A stretch of 62,447 bases of DNA. Source: Avoscillospira sp045579045 (lineage in GTDB: Bacteria > Bacillota > Clostridia > Oscillospirales > Oscillospiraceae). The notes under the pieces were generated by a model, which was not told the DNA's origin, searched no databases, and saw only the letters and a program-made list of their open reading frames with translations. The DNA lies in the NCBI GenBank assembly GCA_045579045.1, contig JAZNLL010000007.1:1-62447 (forward strand), in the 5' to 3' direction. Shown one piece after another: positions 1-9,014 of the stretch (position 1 is the first letter of the stretch; the number at the start of each line of letters is the position of its first letter). The position numbers were made by a program, and so were the translations under genes.

Positions 1-33
1 AAGGTGGCGCTCTACCGGATGAGCTACACCCGC
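1..33 (-). tRNA. tRNA-Gly (partial, cut by window edge)
   Basis: The 5' half of a tRNA on the minus strand: acceptor strand GCGGGTG, TA, D-stem GCTC...GAGC and the start of an anticodon stem CCACC. The anticodon itself lies outside the window. The acceptor and D-arm sequence and its place as last member of a Val-Asp-Phe-Gly cluster fit tRNA-Gly(GCC) of Firmicutes, but the identity is inferred. Confidence 0.65.
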
Positions 34-55
34 ATCTCGGTTCCAAAAGGAACCG

Positions 56-131
<76 letters not shown>

Positions 132-171
132 ATATTGTGGAGAGCTTCCGCTCTCCACAGATGCATTTATA

Positions 172-248
172 TGGCGGCCCGGAACGGACTCGAACCGTCG
201 ACCTCCAGCGTGACAGGCTGGCGTGCTAACCGACTGCACCACCGGGCC
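172..248 (-). tRNA. tRNA-Asp (GTC), CCA encoded
   Basis: The minus strand folds as a standard tRNA: acceptor GGCCCGG paired with CCGGGCC, D-stem GTGC/GCAC, anticodon stem CCAGC/GCTGG with loop CTGTCAC (anticodon GTC), T-stem GACGG/CCGTT, discriminator G and encoded CCA. It is the second gene of the four-tRNA cluster. Confidence 0.95.
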
Positions 249-256
249 AAATATGG

Positions 257-332
257 TGGTGGGAACAACAGGGCTCGAACCTGTGACCCCATGCTTGTAA
301 GGCATGTGCTCTCCCAGCTGAGCTATGCTCCC
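257..332 (-). tRNA. tRNA-Val (TAC), CCA encoded
   Basis: The minus strand reads acceptor GGGAGCA, D-stem GCTC/GAGC, anticodon loop CTTACAA (anticodon TAC), a TTCGA T-loop, 3' acceptor TGTTCCC, discriminator A and CCA. It is the first gene of the cluster, about 30 bases downstream of the promoter at 362-390. Confidence 0.95.
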
Positions 333-361
333 GTGCGCCGCATCTCTCAGCGACGGGTTTT

Positions 362-390
362 ATTATACACACCCACCACCGGTTTGTCAA
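362..390 (-). promoter_or_regulatory. Promoter of the tRNA cluster
   Basis: On the minus strand TTGACA (385-390) and TATAAT (362-367) are both perfect consensus boxes, separated by exactly 17 bases. Start of transcription would fall about 20 bases before tRNA-Val. Such a strong promoter fits stable RNA expression. Confidence 0.9.
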
Positions 391-425
391 CATATTTTTT
401 TCGTTTTTTCAATTTTTTTGAAAAA

Positions 426-1301
426 TCAGATTTCCTTCAGAATCTCAGCAATTTCACTGGGTTCAAAGTGGTAAATTGTATCGCAAAACTGACATTCAAT
501 ATGGATGGTCTCCCCTTCGTCCACGATCTGCTGCAGCTCTTTTCTGCCCAGACTGATGAGGGTTGCCGTCACCCGATCCCGGCTGCAATAGCAGCGGTAT
601 TCCACGGGAGACGTCTCCAGAATTTCCAGTTCCATATCTGCCATAACGGTTTCCAGCAGCTGCTGTGCCGTCATCCCCGTATCCAGCATGGAAGTCACGG
701 CACCGGCCTTTTCGATACCGGCTTCGATCTTGCCGATAATATCCTCCGGTGCTCCGGGCAGCAGCTGAATGAGATAACCGCCGGCTGCACGGACGCTCTG
801 ATCCACATCCACCAGCACACCCAAGGCGCAGGCCGTGGGGGTCTGCTCACTCTGAACGAAATACTGGGCAATATCCTCAGCGATCTCACCGGAGACCAGT
901 TCCACACTGCCCACATAGGGCTCTTTCATCTGCAGATCGCGGATGACCGTCAGCATACCGTCGGTACCCACAGCCGCACCCACATCCAGCTTGCCCCGGT
1001 ATTTTTCCAGCAGGCTGATCTGAGGATTGTGGACATAGCCACGGACGTTGCCTTCTGCATCGGATACGGCCAGCACCGTACCCAGAGGACCGCCGCCCTT
1101 GACCTGCAGGGTGATGGAGCCATTGTCCACCTTCTGCATATTACCCATCATGGAGGCAGCAGACAAAAGCCGTCCCAATGCTGCTGTTGCCGTGGGCAGC
1201 GTCTTATGGATCTGTCTTGCCCGTTCTACAATATCTTTCGTTGTGACCGCCACGGCTTTCACATAGCCGTCCCTGGTCATGGCCCGTACCAGTTCTCCCA
1301 T
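426..1301 (-). CDS. hslO: Hsp33 redox-regulated holdase chaperone
   Basis: A 291-residue protein with the full Hsp33 layout: N-terminal holdase domain and a C-terminal zinc switch with Cys237-x-Cys239 and Cys270-x-x-Cys273. In the family these four cysteines bind zinc when reduced and form disulfides under oxidative stress, which activates binding of unfolding proteins in the cytoplasm. All four are present, so the switch should work. The start has AGAAGGGAT just upstream. It follows the methyltransferase gene by 2 bases, so it is probably the last gene of a yerC-methyltransferase-hslO transcript. Confidence 0.95.
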   Translation of the reverse strand: MGELVRAMTRDGYVKAVAVTTKDIVERARQIHKTLPTATAALGRLLSAASMMGNMQKVDNGSITLQVKGGGPLGTVLAVSDAEGNVRGYVHNPQISLLEKYRGKLDVGAAVGTDGMLTVIRDLQMKEPYVGSVELVSGEIAEDIAQYFVQSEQTPTACALGVLVDVDQSVRAAGGYLIQLLPGAPEDIIGKIEAGIEKAGAVTSMLDTGMTAQQLLETVMADMELEILETSPVEYRCYCSRDRVTATLISLGRKELQQIVDEGETIHIECQFCDTIYHFEPSEIAEILKEI

Positions 1302-1303
1302 AA

Positions 1304-2047
1304 TTATCCCTTCTGTGCGTAAAAATAAATTCGCTGCTCCCCTGCTTTGGGTGCTTCAAAGGAGCGGTCTCCGTACACTTCAATGATCCGGAAGCCTGCT
1401 TCCTGCAGATAGCCCTTCAGCTGTTCCACGGAATAGGCATATTCCCGGTGCTCTTCAAAGCTGCGGCTCCAGAGATCCTTTCCTTCTTTCTGGAAAATAT
1501 CCATGCCATAGTAGCAGATATTCTCGGTATGGTCAAATTCCGCCCGCCAAACGCAGTAGGTATCCTCGTTTTCATCCAGAAACACCTGTCCGTCCAGACT
1601 GCGGAGTTTTTCCTCGGAATTGATATCAAAGACAAACGCACCGCCGTCGTTGAGATTGTTGTATACCCGGCGGATGGCTTCTTTGCATTGTTCAGGCTCT
1701 GTCACATAATTAAGGCTGTCCAGACAGCATACCACCCAGTCCACTCCATAGGGCAGGCGCAGGTTCTGCATCTTCTGGCAGATGAAATAAGGCGGCTGTT
1801 CCAGTTCGGAAGCCTTTTCCCAGGCCATAGCCAGCATATCCTCCGACATATCCGAAGCCAGCACCTGATACCCTTTTCTTGCCAGCAACACAGACATGGA
1901 GCCGGTGCCGCAAGCCAGATCCAGCACCGTCTGAGGACGGACACCGTGGTTTTGCAGCAACGTCTCCATGTAAGCAAGCATTTCTTCATAGGGGATATCG
2001 AGGGTCAGTGCGTCATAGGAGGATGCCAGCGCTTCATAGGCGCTCAT
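1304..2047 (-). CDS. Class I SAM-dependent methyltransferase
   Basis: A 247-residue protein. Motif I (VLDLACGTGSMS, about residues 42-53) and the following acidic loop (ASDMSEDML) are typical of Rossmann-fold SAM methyltransferases. The C-terminal half has the mixed sheet of the small-molecule methyltransferase group, and nothing points to a specific substrate. The start codon overlaps the yerC stop by four bases (ATGA) and an AGGAGAAG ribosome binding site lies within yerC, so translation is probably coupled. Confidence 0.85.
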   Translation of the reverse strand: MSAYEALASSYDALTLDIPYEEMLAYMETLLQNHGVRPQTVLDLACGTGSMSVLLARKGYQVLASDMSEDMLAMAWEKASELEQPPYFICQKMQNLRLPYGVDWVVCCLDSLNYVTEPEQCKEAIRRVYNNLNDGGAFVFDINSEEKLRSLDGQVFLDENEDTYCVWRAEFDHTENICYYGMDIFQKEGKDLWSRSFEEHREYAYSVEQLKGYLQEAGFRIIEVYGDRSFEAPKAGEQRIYFYAQKG

Positions 2048-2346
2048 TTCTTCTCCTTTTCGTTGAGACGGTCAAAGATGACACGGTAGGTGTCGGTGCC
2101 GTAGTTCAGGCTGCGGTTCACGCGGCTGATGGTGGCACTGCTGGCACCGGTCTGCTCCAGAATGTCGTTATAGATCATGCCCTGATCCAGCAATCTGGCG
2201 ACCTCATATCTCTGCTCCATGGCCTTCATTTCAGACACTGTGCAGAGGTCTACAAAAAAGTTATAGCACTCATCCAGATCCTTCAGCTCCAGAATGGCGC
2301 GATACAGTTCGTGATCGGGATTGGAACGCTTTTTGCGGTTGTTCAA
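2044..2346 (-). CDS. YerC/YecD family TrpR-related DNA-binding protein
   Basis: About 100 residues, all helical, matching the YerC/YecD group of TrpR-like proteins. The C-terminal half carries the helix-turn-helix (EQTGASSATISRVNRSL). A longer reading from 2361 would place GGAGGT inside the coding region. That GGAGGT is more likely the ribosome binding site, giving a TTG start at 2346. It leads a three-gene operon. The role in Firmicutes is poorly defined, and a transcriptional regulator is inferred from the fold. Confidence 0.85.
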   Translation of the reverse strand: MNNRKKRSNPDHELYRAILELKDLDECYNFFVDLCTVSEMKAMEQRYEVARLLDQGMIYNDILEQTGASSATISRVNRSLNYGTDTYRVIFDRLNEKEKK

Positions 2347-2384
2347 GACAATTACCTCCAAGCGGCTTTATTTTCGTAATTACT

Positions 2385-2413
2385 ATTTTAACAGCCTAAA
2401 GAGTAAAAGTAAA
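2385..2413 (-). promoter_or_regulatory. Promoter of the yerC operon
   Basis: On the minus strand TTTACT (2408-2413) and TAAAAT (2385-2390) are separated by 17 bases. It is back-to-back with the plus-strand promoter of the hemolysin III-like gene. Confidence 0.7.
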
Positions 2414-2436
2414 GCCCAATTTTTACGATCTTTTTC

Positions 2437-2465
2437 TTGCACCGAAAACTCCATGGTTGTATAAT
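2437..2465 (+). promoter_or_regulatory. Promoter of the hemolysin III-like gene
   Basis: TTGCAC (2437-2442) and a perfect TATAAT (2460-2465) are spaced 17 bases apart, 24 bases before the start codon at 2489. Confidence 0.85.
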
Positions 2466-2488
2466 ACACAGAAGAAAGGCGGTATCCC

Positions 2489-3160
2489 ATGAAACGAACC
2501 AAACTATCCGACCGGCTTCTGCCGGATTACACAAAAGGAGAAGAGATTTTCAATATGGTCTCCCACATCGTGGGCGGCGGACTGGGCGTCATTGCCCTTA
2601 CCCTGTGTGTGGTGTTCTCCGCTCTCCACCGTGACCCCTGGGCCATTGTGGGAAGCAGTATTTACGGTGTATCCATGGTGGCGCTGTACACCATGTCCAG
2701 TGTCTATCACGGACTTCATCCCGGCACACCGAAAAAAGTCCTGCAGGTCCTGGACCACTGCACCATCTATTTCCTCATTGCAGGCACCTATACGCCCATT
2801 CTTCTGTGTGCCCTGCGTCCCGTCAATCCCGTGATCGCATGGGTGTTGTTCGGTTTTGTCTGGGGCTGCACCGCTCTGGCTACCACCCTCACTGCCATCG
2901 ACCTGAAAAAATACGCAGTCTTCTCCATGATTTGCTACATCGGCATGGGCTGGTGCGTGGTAGCGGCACTGAAACTCATCATACAGGCACTGGGCTTCTG
3001 GGGTTTCTTTTTCCTGCTGTCCGGCGGCATCGCCTATACCATCGGTGCTGTACTCTACGGCATCGGCAGCAAAGTGCGGTATATGCACTCCATCTTCCAC
3101 CTGTTCGTGGTTCTGGGCAGCATCCTGCATTTTTTCAGTATTTTCTTTTTTGTAATTTAA
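2489..3160 (+). CDS. Hemolysin III / PAQR-family membrane protein
   Basis: A 223-residue seven-helix membrane protein of the PAQR/YqfA (hemolysin III) family. The family's metal-site residues are visible: SSVYHG near residue 75, LDHCTIYFLIAGTYTP near 90-105, and two histidines in the last helix (HSIFHLF). In this superfamily these histidines and acidic residues bind zinc and the members are thought to be hydrolases or receptors. The bacterial role is uncertain and haemolysis should not be assumed. It has its own promoter and ends at a shared terminator, so it is a single-gene unit. Confidence 0.9.
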   Translation: MKRTKLSDRLLPDYTKGEEIFNMVSHIVGGGLGVIALTLCVVFSALHRDPWAIVGSSIYGVSMVALYTMSSVYHGLHPGTPKKVLQVLDHCTIYFLIAGTYTPILLCALRPVNPVIAWVLFGFVWGCTALATTLTAIDLKKYAVFSMICYIGMGWCVVAALKLIIQALGFWGFFFLLSGGIAYTIGAVLYGIGSKVRYMHSIFHLFVVLGSILHFFSIFFFVI

Positions 3161-3165
3161 GCAAA

Positions 3166-3200
3166 CAAAAAATCCGCATCCTTTTGGATGCGGATTTTTT
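3166..3200. terminator. Bidirectional terminator between hlyIII-like gene and ftsZ
   Basis: An 11-bp perfect stem, AATCCGCATCC (3171-3181) and GGATGCGGATT (3186-3196), with a TTTT loop and A/T tracts on both sides, so it can stop both convergent genes. The same stem sequence recurs at 44192-44226. Confidence 0.9.
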
Positions 3201-3207
3201 ATTTTCA

Positions 3208-4272
<1,065 letters not shown>

Positions 4273-4335
4273 GGATGTTTCCTCCTATGTATCACTGGTT
4301 CCAGATTATCCGGGTTCACATAATTTTACTCACTT

Positions 4336-4364
4336 ATAATATCCAAAAATTCTCTGCAGGTCAA
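4336..4364 (-). promoter_or_regulatory. ftsZ promoter
   Basis: On the minus strand TTGACC (4359-4364) and TATTAT (4336-4341) are spaced 17 bases, in the 127-base gap between ftsQ and ftsZ. It allows ftsZ to be expressed independently of the upstream wall genes. Confidence 0.8.
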
Positions 4365-4399
4365 TAGAAAATCGCAATTTTTATGCAAAAACTTACAGA

Positions 4400-5275
4400 T
4401 TATTCCTCAGTTTCGACGGTTTCCTCCGAAGGACCGTCAGATTCTGTCAGTTTGCTGTCATCCTCTTCTTCCGTTTCCATGGTCTTGGGGATGAACCGGG
4501 CCACCTGCTTGACATCAAAGGTCAGATCCACGATGCCGGTCTGATAGTCCTCCAGTTCCTCCAGCACCAGCTGCAGATACTGGATCTTATAATCCAGCTG
4601 ATCGGGGCTGCCCAGCTGGATCTCCAGCCGCTTGCCGCAGTACAGCAGCATGTCGTAGACTTTTTCTGCGTTGAGGGCAGTCATTTCACCGATGATTCCG
4701 CTGCCTTCCATGGCACGGAGCACCATGAGAGCCGCATTCATATTATCGCTGCGTCCTTCTGTGGCCACTGCAGGCTCACCGGCCTTGGGCGCCACGATGG
4801 TGAAGCCGGAAAGTTCCACCACCTGACCCCGGAAGCCCTCCAGAGAGCTGCCCAGAACACGGCCTTCGGTGTTGAGATACCATGTATCGCCCACTTCAGA
4901 CCGCACCAGAGCCGCCAGTTCGCTTTCCGCCACACGGATGACCACCGTATCGGGCATAACGGGGCTGACGCTGACATCCCGGACATAGGGCATACGAGCC
5001 TTGATACTGCCGGCCACAGCAGCGCGGTTAATCATGAGCAGATTGTCGCCTGCCTCCACACCGGAAGCCTCTGCCACCTGCTCCTGAGAGTATATTTTAT
5101 TTCCCTGTACTTCCACCGTGTTCACACGGAAGAAGATCGCCACACCCAGCACGATAGCTGCCACAACAGCCAGCATGACCAGAATTCTGGCGAATATGCC
5201 GGTCCGGCGATATTCTCTTTGCCGCTGCCTGCGTCGTCTGGACCGGCGGCGGGCGGAATTTCTCTGACTTGGCAT
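4400..5275 (-). CDS. ftsQ: Cell division protein FtsQ/DivIB
   Basis: About 291 residues with a very basic cytoplasmic tail, one transmembrane helix (about residues 27-48), then an extracytoplasmic POTRA domain (FRVNTVEVQGN...) and the FtsQ/DivIB beta domain. It would bridge FtsL, DivIC and the FtsW/PBP2B synthase at the septum. The C-terminus is rich in Glu/Asp. A TTG four codons upstream (5287) is open, but GGAGG lies exactly there, so the ATG at 5275 is the better start. Confidence 0.88.
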   Translation of the reverse strand: MPSQRNSARRRSRRRRQRQREYRRTGIFARILVMLAVVAAIVLGVAIFFRVNTVEVQGNKIYSQEQVAEASGVEAGDNLLMINRAAVAGSIKARMPYVRDVSVSPVMPDTVVIRVAESELAALVRSEVGDTWYLNTEGRVLGSSLEGFRGQVVELSGFTIVAPKAGEPAVATEGRSDNMNAALMVLRAMEGSGIIGEMTALNAEKVYDMLLYCGKRLEIQLGSPDQLDYKIQYLQLVLEELEDYQTGIVDLTFDVKQVARFIPKTMETEEEDDSKLTESDGPSEETVETEE

Positions 5276-5306
5276 AGGTTCCTCCAAATAATTTGGTTAC
5301 AGGATA

Positions 5307-6608
5307 TTATACACCATGACAGCAGAAATTTCCAGTCGAATTATTGCAGGTGGCAGGAAGTCCCCATCGGACAATGTCCGCCCCTAAATTCTGCAGGTTC
5401 TTTTCCAGATTATTATATCCGCGATCCAGGTGTTTTAATCCAAAAACCGTACTTTTTCCCTCGGCCTGTAGGGCAGCAATGACCAGAGCTGCCGTTGCCC
5501 GGAGGTCACAGCCCTCCACGATAGCGCCTCTAAGCTGCGGCACACCGGTGACGCAGGCCGTGCAGCCGCCGCAGCAGATCTCTGCGCCCAGCCGCTGCAT
5601 CTGCCCTACGTGACCGAAACGGGATTCAAATATTCCTTCGGAAAAACAGCAGGTTCCCTCCATCCGAAGCAGTGCTGCCATCAAAATGGCCTGCACATCG
5701 GTAGGAAAGCCGGGATAGGGTGCCGTCTCCACATGACCGGGAGAATGCAGCTGTTCCGGCGCTTCCAGCACAATGCTCTTTTCCTGACAATCTATACTGC
5801 AGCCGCTTTGATCCAAAGCCTCCAGCACGGGAAGCAGCAGATCTCCGCAGGTGTTTTTAACCTCAATTTTACCGCCGCAGCCTGCGACGGCACAAAGATA
5901 TGTAGCCGTTTCGATCCGATCCGGCAGAACTGCATGAGATGTTCCGTGGAGAGACGCACCGCCGCGGATGATCCATCGACCGCTGCAGCCTTCAATGTCG
6001 CCGCCCATTTTCCGGAGAAACTCTGCCAGATCGGCGATCTCCGGTTCCTGCGCGCCGCCCTCCAGTTCCACAATACCTTGGGCTGCCATGGCTGCCAGAA
6101 GCACATTTTCCGTCGCCCCCACACTGGGAAAGGGTAAGGTAACGGTGCCGCCGTGAAGGCGGTCGGCTTTGCAATGGATCTCCTGCTCCACCAGAGTCAC
6201 TTCTGCACCCATCTGAGCCAGTGCCTGCAAATGCAGATCGATAGGTCTGCGTCCCAGAGGGCAGCCACCGGGCATGGTCAGCTCCGCTTTTCCAAACCGG
6301 GCAAGGAGTGCGCCCAAAAACAGAACCGAAGCACGCATTTTTCGCATGAGATGGGCAGGGATTCGCCATCGGCAGACATCAGTCGTATCCACCAGCAAAG
6401 CATCCTTCTGCCGATAGGCACTGCCGCCCAGTGCGGCAATGATCTCCCCTGCCAGCGCCACATCGGTAATATCCGGACACCGCCGGATACGGTACTTGCC
6501 GCCATGGATCACCGTGGCAGCTAAGATCGGCAGAGCCGCATTTTTCGCTCCGCCAATATCCACTTCGCCATAAAGAGGTTTTCCGCCTTCAAGGACCAGA
6601 GCTTCCAT
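5307..6608 (-). CDS. murA: UDP-N-acetylglucosamine 1-carboxyvinyltransferase (MurA)
   Basis: A 433-residue EPSP-synthase-fold enzyme for the first committed step of peptidoglycan synthesis, transfer of enolpyruvate from PEP to UDP-GlcNAc. Lys22 (GAKN), the active-site Cys116 in GGCPLGRRPIDLH (so fosfomycin-sensitive type) and the GFPTDVQ aspartate are present. The last 15 residues are short and cysteine-rich (CNNSTGNFCCHGV), which is not typical of the family. It sits between murG and ftsQ in the dcw cluster. GGAGGGG precedes the ATG. Confidence 0.95.
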   Translation of the reverse strand: MEALVLEGGKPLYGEVDIGGAKNAALPILAATVIHGGKYRIRRCPDITDVALAGEIIAALGGSAYRQKDALLVDTTDVCRWRIPAHLMRKMRASVLFLGALLARFGKAELTMPGGCPLGRRPIDLHLQALAQMGAEVTLVEQEIHCKADRLHGGTVTLPFPSVGATENVLLAAMAAQGIVELEGGAQEPEIADLAEFLRKMGGDIEGCSGRWIIRGGASLHGTSHAVLPDRIETATYLCAVAGCGGKIEVKNTCGDLLLPVLEALDQSGCSIDCQEKSIVLEAPEQLHSPGHVETAPYPGFPTDVQAILMAALLRMEGTCCFSEGIFESRFGHVGQMQRLGAEICCGGCTACVTGVPQLRGAIVEGCDLRATAALVIAALQAEGKSTVFGLKHLDRGYNNLEKNLQNLGADIVRWGLPATCNNSTGNFCCHGV

Positions 6609-6658
6609 CCCATCCCCTCCGCTGTTTTTGCCATCCTATGCAGAGGGGTGTTGAATTG

Positions 6659-7783
6659 TCATTTTTTCATTGCAAGTTCCTTAATGACCGTATAGATCCG
6701 TTCCGCCGCATCCACCACGGCGATTTTCTTCGCCGCTACGCGCATTTGGCGGCACCGTTCCTTATCGGACAGGAGTTTTTTTGCCGCCTCATAAAGGCTG
6801 TCGCCATCGCAGTCGGACTCCCGAATGACCACAGCTGCACCGTGGCGTTCCAGCACTCTGGCATTTTTCTCCTGATGATTGTCGGTGACATTGGGAGAAG
6901 GCACGATGATACAGGGCGTACCGGAAGCGCAGACCTCACTGATGGTGGAAGCACCTGCCCGGCAGATAACCAGATCGGCAGCTGCCATGAGCTGAGGCAT
7001 ATTGAAAATATACTCCCGCATGTCGATCTGCGAATGCTGTTGCAAATCCAGTCCCTGTTCTTTTACGTAGTCGGGCATCCATCGCCAACCGTAGGAGCCG
7101 GTGGCATGGACATGGGAAAAGAGGCCGTCCTCTGCTTCTCTGACCATGAAACGGGCAATTTTCTTATTCATTTCTCTGGCACCGAGGCTGCCCCAGGCAG
7201 AAACCACCAACGGTTTTTCGTCATAGCCCAGTTCTGCCCGTGCCTTGGACTGATCCCCATAGAGAAAATCACTGCGGACAGGCATGCCGGTCACTTCCAC
7301 CCGTTCCGGTCGGTCATAATAAGCACGGCTGTCTTCAAAATTCACCATGATCCGGTCGGCGGTTTTGGCTGCCATTCTGGTGGTCAGACCGGGAACGGCA
7401 TTGGCTTCATGAACTGCCGTGGGAACACCCAGCTTTGCACCCATTTTCAGTGCCGGGAAGCTGGCATAACCGCCGGTACCCACGATCACATCGGGCTGAA
7501 AGTCCCGGATGATGCGCTTTGCTTTCTGCATAGAACCTGCCATGTTCACCAAAGTGGTCACATTGTGCCAGATGCCGGCAGGGGTCAGTTTCCGCTGATA
7601 GTTGGAGATCTTCAAAGTCTCCAACCGGAAGCCCTCACGGGGCACAAGGTCTTTTTCCATGCCGTCCTCTGCGCCCACAAACAGGATCTCGCAATTCCGA
7701 TCCCGCTCCAGACACAGCTTGGCAACAGCAATGGCAGGATTGATATGTCCGCCGGTACCGCCGCAGGTAAAGATAATACGCAT
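6659..7783 (-). CDS. murG: MurG, UDP-GlcNAc:lipid I N-acetylglucosaminyltransferase
   Basis: A 374-residue GT-B glycosyltransferase that makes lipid II from lipid I at the cytoplasmic face of the membrane. The N-terminal glycine loop GGTGGH (residues 8-13) and the nucleotide-sugar region (CRAGASTISEV) are clear. AGGAGG precedes the ATG. A hairpin separates it from ftsW upstream. Confidence 0.97.
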   Translation of the reverse strand: MRIIFTCGGTGGHINPAIAVAKLCLERDRNCEILFVGAEDGMEKDLVPREGFRLETLKISNYQRKLTPAGIWHNVTTLVNMAGSMQKAKRIIRDFQPDVIVGTGGYASFPALKMGAKLGVPTAVHEANAVPGLTTRMAAKTADRIMVNFEDSRAYYDRPERVEVTGMPVRSDFLYGDQSKARAELGYDEKPLVVSAWGSLGAREMNKKIARFMVREAEDGLFSHVHATGSYGWRWMPDYVKEQGLDLQQHSQIDMREYIFNMPQLMAAADLVICRAGASTISEVCASGTPCIIVPSPNVTDNHQEKNARVLERHGAAVVIRESDCDGDSLYEAAKKLLSDKERCRQMRVAAKKIAVVDAAERIYTVIKELAMKK

Positions 7784-7800
7784 GGCTGCCTCCTATCGAA

Positions 7801-7823
7801 AAAGGGCGGTAAAACCGCCCTTT
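7801..7823 (-). terminator. Hairpin between ftsW and murG (possible attenuator)
   Basis: A perfect 10-bp stem AAAGGGCGGT / ACCGCCCTTT with a 3-base loop lies in the 46-base gap between ftsW and murG. On the transcribed strand it is followed by TTTTTCG and then directly by the murG ribosome binding site. It could be a leaky terminator or an RNA processing or stability element. Confidence 0.55.
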
Positions 7824-7829
7824 CATCTT

Positions 7830-9002
7830 CTAAATCAAAAGTTGGTTGTCGCTCTGACGGGAAACGCTCAAGATCAGCCCCATCTCAAACAGCTGGATCA
7901 AAAGGGCTGTGCCGCCGTAAGAGAAGAAAGGCAGGGAGATACCCGTTGCAGGCAGGAAGTTGGTGACAACACCGATGTTGAAGAACACCTGCAATGCAAG
8001 GAGCGTGGAAATGCCGCCTGCCAACAGCGCACCGAAGCGATCCTTGGCATGAATGGCGATCCAGTAACCTCTGAGAATGAGCAGCATGAACAGCAGGATG
8101 ATAACTACCGCACCCACAAAGCCCAGTTCCTCGCAGACCACAGGAAAAATATAGTCGTTGTGTTCTTCCGGCAGATACAGATACTTTTGGCGGCTTCTGC
8201 CAAGACCCAGACCCATGAGGCCGCCGGAACCGATGGCATAGAGAGACTGGATGATCTGGTAGCCGGCACCTCTGGGGTCAGACCAGGGGTCCTGCCAGGC
8301 AACGATTCGGTCTGCCGCATAGCCCATGGTGCTGAGGTAAATCACAAGGAACAGCACCGCAGCCACACCCAGCATGACGAACCATTTGATCTGGACACCG
8401 CCGAGAAACAGCATGGCGGCACCGACGCAGCAGATGATGATAATACCGGAAAGGTGTTTCTGGAACACCAGCGTCAGCACCATAAAGCCCAGAATCACCG
8501 CAAAGGGCAAAAGGTTTCGGATATCCTTCATTTTATCCTTATACTGGGAAATCATGGCGGCAAAGGTCATGATAATGGCCAGTTTTGCAACCTCGGAGGG
8601 CTGAAAACGGATACCGCCCACCTGAATCCATCGGGTCGCACCGCCGCCGGTCAGACCGATGATGGGAGTCAGCAGCATAAAGGCTGCCGTCACCGCAAGA
8701 ATGGGAAACGACAATGCGCGCCACATCTGATAATTCAACCGCCCGACAAACAGCATAATGCCGATGCCGAACAGAGCAAAGAAACCCTGTCTTGCAAAGT
8801 AGTAGGTGGAATTCTTCTCCGTGGCATAGGCCGAAGCATAGCTGGCAGAGAACATCATGATAACACCGATGATGACCAGCAGCACCGTGATGATCAGAAA
8901 GGGCATATCCACCATGCCCCGTTCATCGAGAATGATTTTCTCTTTGGGAGCAGCCTGGTTTTGATCCGGCAGACGGTCTGCCGTCTGGATGGTTTTTTTC
9001 AT
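7830..9002 (-). CDS. ftsW: SEDS glycosyltransferase FtsW (or SpoVE)
   Basis: A 390-residue polytopic membrane protein of the SEDS family with about ten transmembrane helices. In the family it polymerises lipid II glycan strands with a class B PBP. The hallmark GIST..LPFFSYGG-type segment is present near the C-terminus (TGISLPFFSYGGTALL). A hydrophilic N-terminal tail of about 30 residues precedes helix 1. In spore formers FtsW and SpoVE are close paralogues, and position in the dcw cluster favours a division or sporulation role. GGAGG precedes the ATG. Confidence 0.92.
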   Translation of the reverse strand: MKKTIQTADRLPDQNQAAPKEKIILDERGMVDMPFLIITVLLVIIGVIMMFSASYASAYATEKNSTYYFARQGFFALFGIGIMLFVGRLNYQMWRALSFPILAVTAAFMLLTPIIGLTGGGATRWIQVGGIRFQPSEVAKLAIIMTFAAMISQYKDKMKDIRNLLPFAVILGFMVLTLVFQKHLSGIIIICCVGAAMLFLGGVQIKWFVMLGVAAVLFLVIYLSTMGYAADRIVAWQDPWSDPRGAGYQIIQSLYAIGSGGLMGLGLGRSRQKYLYLPEEHNDYIFPVVCEELGFVGAVVIILLFMLLILRGYWIAIHAKDRFGALLAGGISTLLALQVFFNIGVVTNFLPATGISLPFFSYGGTALLIQLFEMGLILSVSRQSDNQLLI

Positions 9003-9014
9003 GGAACCTCCCGA

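Noticed and set aside
333..425. Terminator for hslO in the T-rich stretch before the tRNA promoter
   Set aside because: The A/T-only inverted repeat has no GC stem and no U-run on the transcribed side. The stretch is better explained as upstream DNA of the tRNA promoter.
135..1322. Long plus-strand open frames antisense to hslO and the tRNAs
   Set aside because: The frame runs through tRNA genes and has no family similarity or ribosome binding site. The minus-strand Hsp33 explains the coding signal.
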